Below, piece by piece: positions 62,534-64,000 of a stretch of 64,000 nucleotides of DNA. The notes under the pieces are model-generated. The model was not told the origin of the DNA, made no database searches, and saw only the letters and a program-made list of their open reading frames with translations. The stretch comes from Bauldia sp. Its GTDB lineage: Bacteria; Pseudomonadota; Alphaproteobacteria; Rhizobiales; Kaistiaceae. Made by a program: the position numbers and the translations under genes. Numbering within the stretch: the stretch's first letter is position 1; each line of letters begins with the position of its first letter. The DNA is taken from contig JAGRKZ010000034.1 of NCBI GenBank assembly GCA_020442065.1, forward strand, positions 1-64,000, read 5' to 3'.

Positions 62534-63784
62534 CTACCCCGCGCGCTTCGCTTCGAGCGACTGCTTGTCGTAGCCGGCGATCTGCTTGTAGCGATTGGTG
62601 ATCGACGCCATTTCCTCGGCGCTCATCACATCCTCGATCCGGGTGAAGGGCTTGTCACCGCTGCGAAGATAGACCTCGCGGAGGATCGCATCCGGCGGCG
62701 TCGTCCGGTTTGTGCGAACGACTTGCGCTGTCGCCTCGCGCCGAAGGCCCTCGTAGGCGCTCAATGCCCGGTCGATATCCCCGTCCGCAGCCAGACAGTC
62801 GGCGAGCGCGCGAGCGTCGAGGATCGCCTGCCCGGCACCGTTCGAGCCCCGCGGATACATGGGATGGGCAGCATCGCCGAGGAGGGTGACCCGGCCAAAG
62901 CTCCAGCGGTCGAGCGGGTCCTTGTCCACCATTGGATATTCAAGGATCACGTCCGCAGCGCGGATCATGGCCGGTACGTCGAGGAAGTCGAAGTGCCAGT
63001 CCTCGAAGTAGTGGATGAAATCCTCAAGCCGGCCGCGCTTGTTCCAGTCCTGGCGCTCGTGATCCGGCGTCTCGACTTCGGCGACCCAATTGACGAGCTG
63101 ACGGCCTTCGGCGTCGATGTTGTTGCGGATCGGATAGATCACCATCTTGCCGTGGGCGAGCCACCCGGCGCGCATGTAGCTTTGCCCGGTCAGGTAAGGC
63201 GTCCACGGGGTGACCCCCCGCCACATGTTCACGCCCGAATAGATCGGCCCGCCATCGTCGGGGTGGAGAATCTTCCGGACCTGAGAGTGGATTCCGTCGG
63301 CGCCGATGACCGCAGCCCCGGTCACCCGTTCTTCGCGGCCGTCGGCAAGCGCAAAGGTCGCGGTGGCGCCGTTACCGTCCTGCTCGATCGAAGTGCAACG
63401 GTATCCGGTGATGACGCGTTCCGCACCCGCCTCGGCCACGAAGGCGTCGTAGAGCACCTGCTGCAGGTCGCCCCGATGGATTTGAAACTGGGGCCACGGG
63501 TAGCCGGCGAACGTGCCGACCGGCTCCTTGTATACGAATTGGCCGAAGCGGTTGAAGAAGCAGGACTCCCTGGCGACGACCGCAACACGCTCGAGATCCG
63601 CCTGAAGTCCGAGTTCGGTGAGCTCCTTGCTGGCGTGAGGCAGGATGCTTATGCCGACGCCGATCGGTCTAATCTCAGGTGCCGCTTCGAAAATCCGGAC
63701 CGGAATTCCGCGACGATGCGCCATCAGTCCCAAGCTCAGGCCGCCGATTCCGGCCCCGATGATCAGGATGTCCATGTGGTGCAT
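62534..63784 (-). CDS. FAD-dependent aromatic-ring hydroxylase-like monooxygenase
   Basis: 416 residues. The FAD motif GAGIGG is at 11-16, a DG-type GADGIHSQVR lies in the centre, and GDAAHPMYPRGSNGAGQA binds flavin. This is the salicylate/3-hydroxybenzoate hydroxylase (UbiH/NahG-like) group. Two ATGs 9 bp apart (63784, 63775) could both use AAGGCAGG. A TTGACA -35 lies upstream with motif e1 inside the spacer. Its substrate is probably an aromatic or heterocyclic acid. Confidence 0.9.
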   Translation of the reverse strand: MHHMDILIIGAGIGGLSLGLMAHRRGIPVRIFEAAPEIRPIGVGISILPHASKELTELGLQADLERVAVVARESCFFNRFGQFVYKEPVGTFAGYPWPQFQIHRGDLQQVLYDAFVAEAGAERVITGYRCTSIEQDGNGATATFALADGREERVTGAAVIGADGIHSQVRKILHPDDGGPIYSGVNMWRGVTPWTPYLTGQSYMRAGWLAHGKMVIYPIRNNIDAEGRQLVNWVAEVETPDHERQDWNKRGRLEDFIHYFEDWHFDFLDVPAMIRAADVILEYPMVDKDPLDRWSFGRVTLLGDAAHPMYPRGSNGAGQAILDARALADCLAADGDIDRALSAYEGLRREATAQVVRTNRTTPPDAILREVYLRSGDKPFTRIEDVMSAEEMASITNRYKQIAGYDKQSLEAKRAG

Positions 63785-63817
63785 TTCCTGCCTTGAGGAT
63801 TGCGGCTATTTGGAACC

Positions 63818-63855
63818 GGTATACTATCCGTGTCAATAAAGGCGGTATACTGACA
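63818..63855. promoter_or_regulatory. Paired GTATAC motifs in a divergent promoter (sites e1 and e2)
   Basis: GGTATACT (63818-63825) lies between TTGACA (rc of 63831-63836) and a CAAATA-like -10 of the monooxygenase promoter. GGTATACTGACA (63844-63855) faces the SDR gene, 36 bp before its start. Two sites 25 bp apart would suit cooperative binding by one regulator controlling both genes. Confidence 0.6.
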
Positions 63856-63890
63856 ATTGGATGCCCGGCAGTGGAGCGAAGGGGACTCTC

Positions 63891-64000
63891 GTGATCGACG
63901 AACTGAAACGCGTGGTAGTTATCACCGGCGCAGCGAGCGGCATCGGCGCCGCGCTGGCGAGGACGATTGCGGCACCCGGAACCGGGCTGCTCCTCCACAC
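63891..64000 (+). CDS. SDR-family dehydrogenase (partial, runs off the right end)
   Basis: GTG 63891 with AAGGGGA 9 bases upstream. The 36 visible residues (MIDELKRVVVITGAASGIG...) hold the classical SDR cofactor motif TGAASGIG. It is divergent from the FAD monooxygenase gene and shares its control region, so both probably act in one pathway. Confidence 0.85.
   Translation, partial: MIDELKRVVVITGAASGIGAALARTIAAPGTGLLLH

Overview
The window is high-GC DNA with dense genes, many 1-4 bp start/stop overlaps and frequent GTG/TTG starts. Gene content (ruvX beside an UPF0173 hydrolase, a single-gene infC with an AUU start, an NDUFA9-like gene, queG, uppP, DppABCDF and RbsABC type importers) fits an alphaproteobacterium, most likely Hyphomicrobiales/Rhizobiales. 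No tRNA, rRNA, CRISPR array, transposase or phage gene was seen. The left edge shows an odd in-frame join of an MmeI-like restriction-modification protein to a TrkA-like half, which may be a real fusion or an assembly chimera.

1-24.8 kb: mainly housekeeping and general metabolism. After a REP-like element and a promoter-led candidate structured RNA come a metallo-hydrolase, ruvX, a cAMP-binding-type protein, a FAH-family enzyme, an M24 peptidase, an acyl-CoA synthetase/ketopantoate reductase pair, manC, ridA, an RNase J-like MBL/beta-CASP protein, carbonic anhydrase, an NDUFA9-like protein, uppP, a GST, queG, a GALA-repeat protein, an epimerase-like protein, infC, kduD, a D-threonine aldolase-type enzyme, a haloacid dehalogenase, a bicupin oxalate decarboxylase-like protein and a beta-hydroxyacid dehydrogenase.

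25-35 kb: an MdeB-like 2-oxoacid dehydrogenase E1 divergent from an MdeR-like Lrp regulator, then one long minus-strand sugar-acid operon (binding protein, ATPase, permease, FadR/GntR regulator, Gfo/Idh oxidoreductase, rhamnonate dehydratase-like enolase). A near-perfect GntR-type operator lies at its promoter.

35.2-43.0 kb: a compact plus-strand operon of eight genes, most of them overlapping. It encodes a Tat-exported very basic small protein, a CapK/PaaK-like AMP ligase, an acyl carrier protein, a TrpB2-like PLP enzyme, an acyl-CoA-dehydrogenase-like flavoprotein, a free-standing amino-acid adenylation enzyme, an esterase and an Sfp-type phosphopantetheinyl transferase. It looks like an undescribed carrier-protein-based amino-acid-modifying pathway, related in logic to prolyl-carrier-protein oxidation (PltF/PltE/PltL). 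An RTX protein of clearly lower GC follows.

44.3-64.0 kb: a catabolic or detoxification island. A heme-oxygenase-like diiron protein with all six metal ligands spaced as in CADD heads an operon with two plant-type ferredoxins, an unknown small protein, an aldehyde dehydrogenase, a TSUP exporter and an ornithine-cyclodeaminase-like enzyme. Next to it are a GntR regulator, a ferredoxin-fused flavin reductase, a GlcG-like protein, a gamma-glutamyltransferase-family enzyme, a peptide ABC importer, a MarR regulator, a dimeric-barrel monooxygenase-like protein, a GST, a class C beta-lactamase, an FAD monooxygenase and the start of an SDR. The motif GTATACTGAC or close variants recurs in the intergenic regions of this island, so I propose one regulon that takes up an amide/peptide or glutathione-linked compound and oxidises it with a dedicated diiron oxygenase. 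The substrate is unknown.
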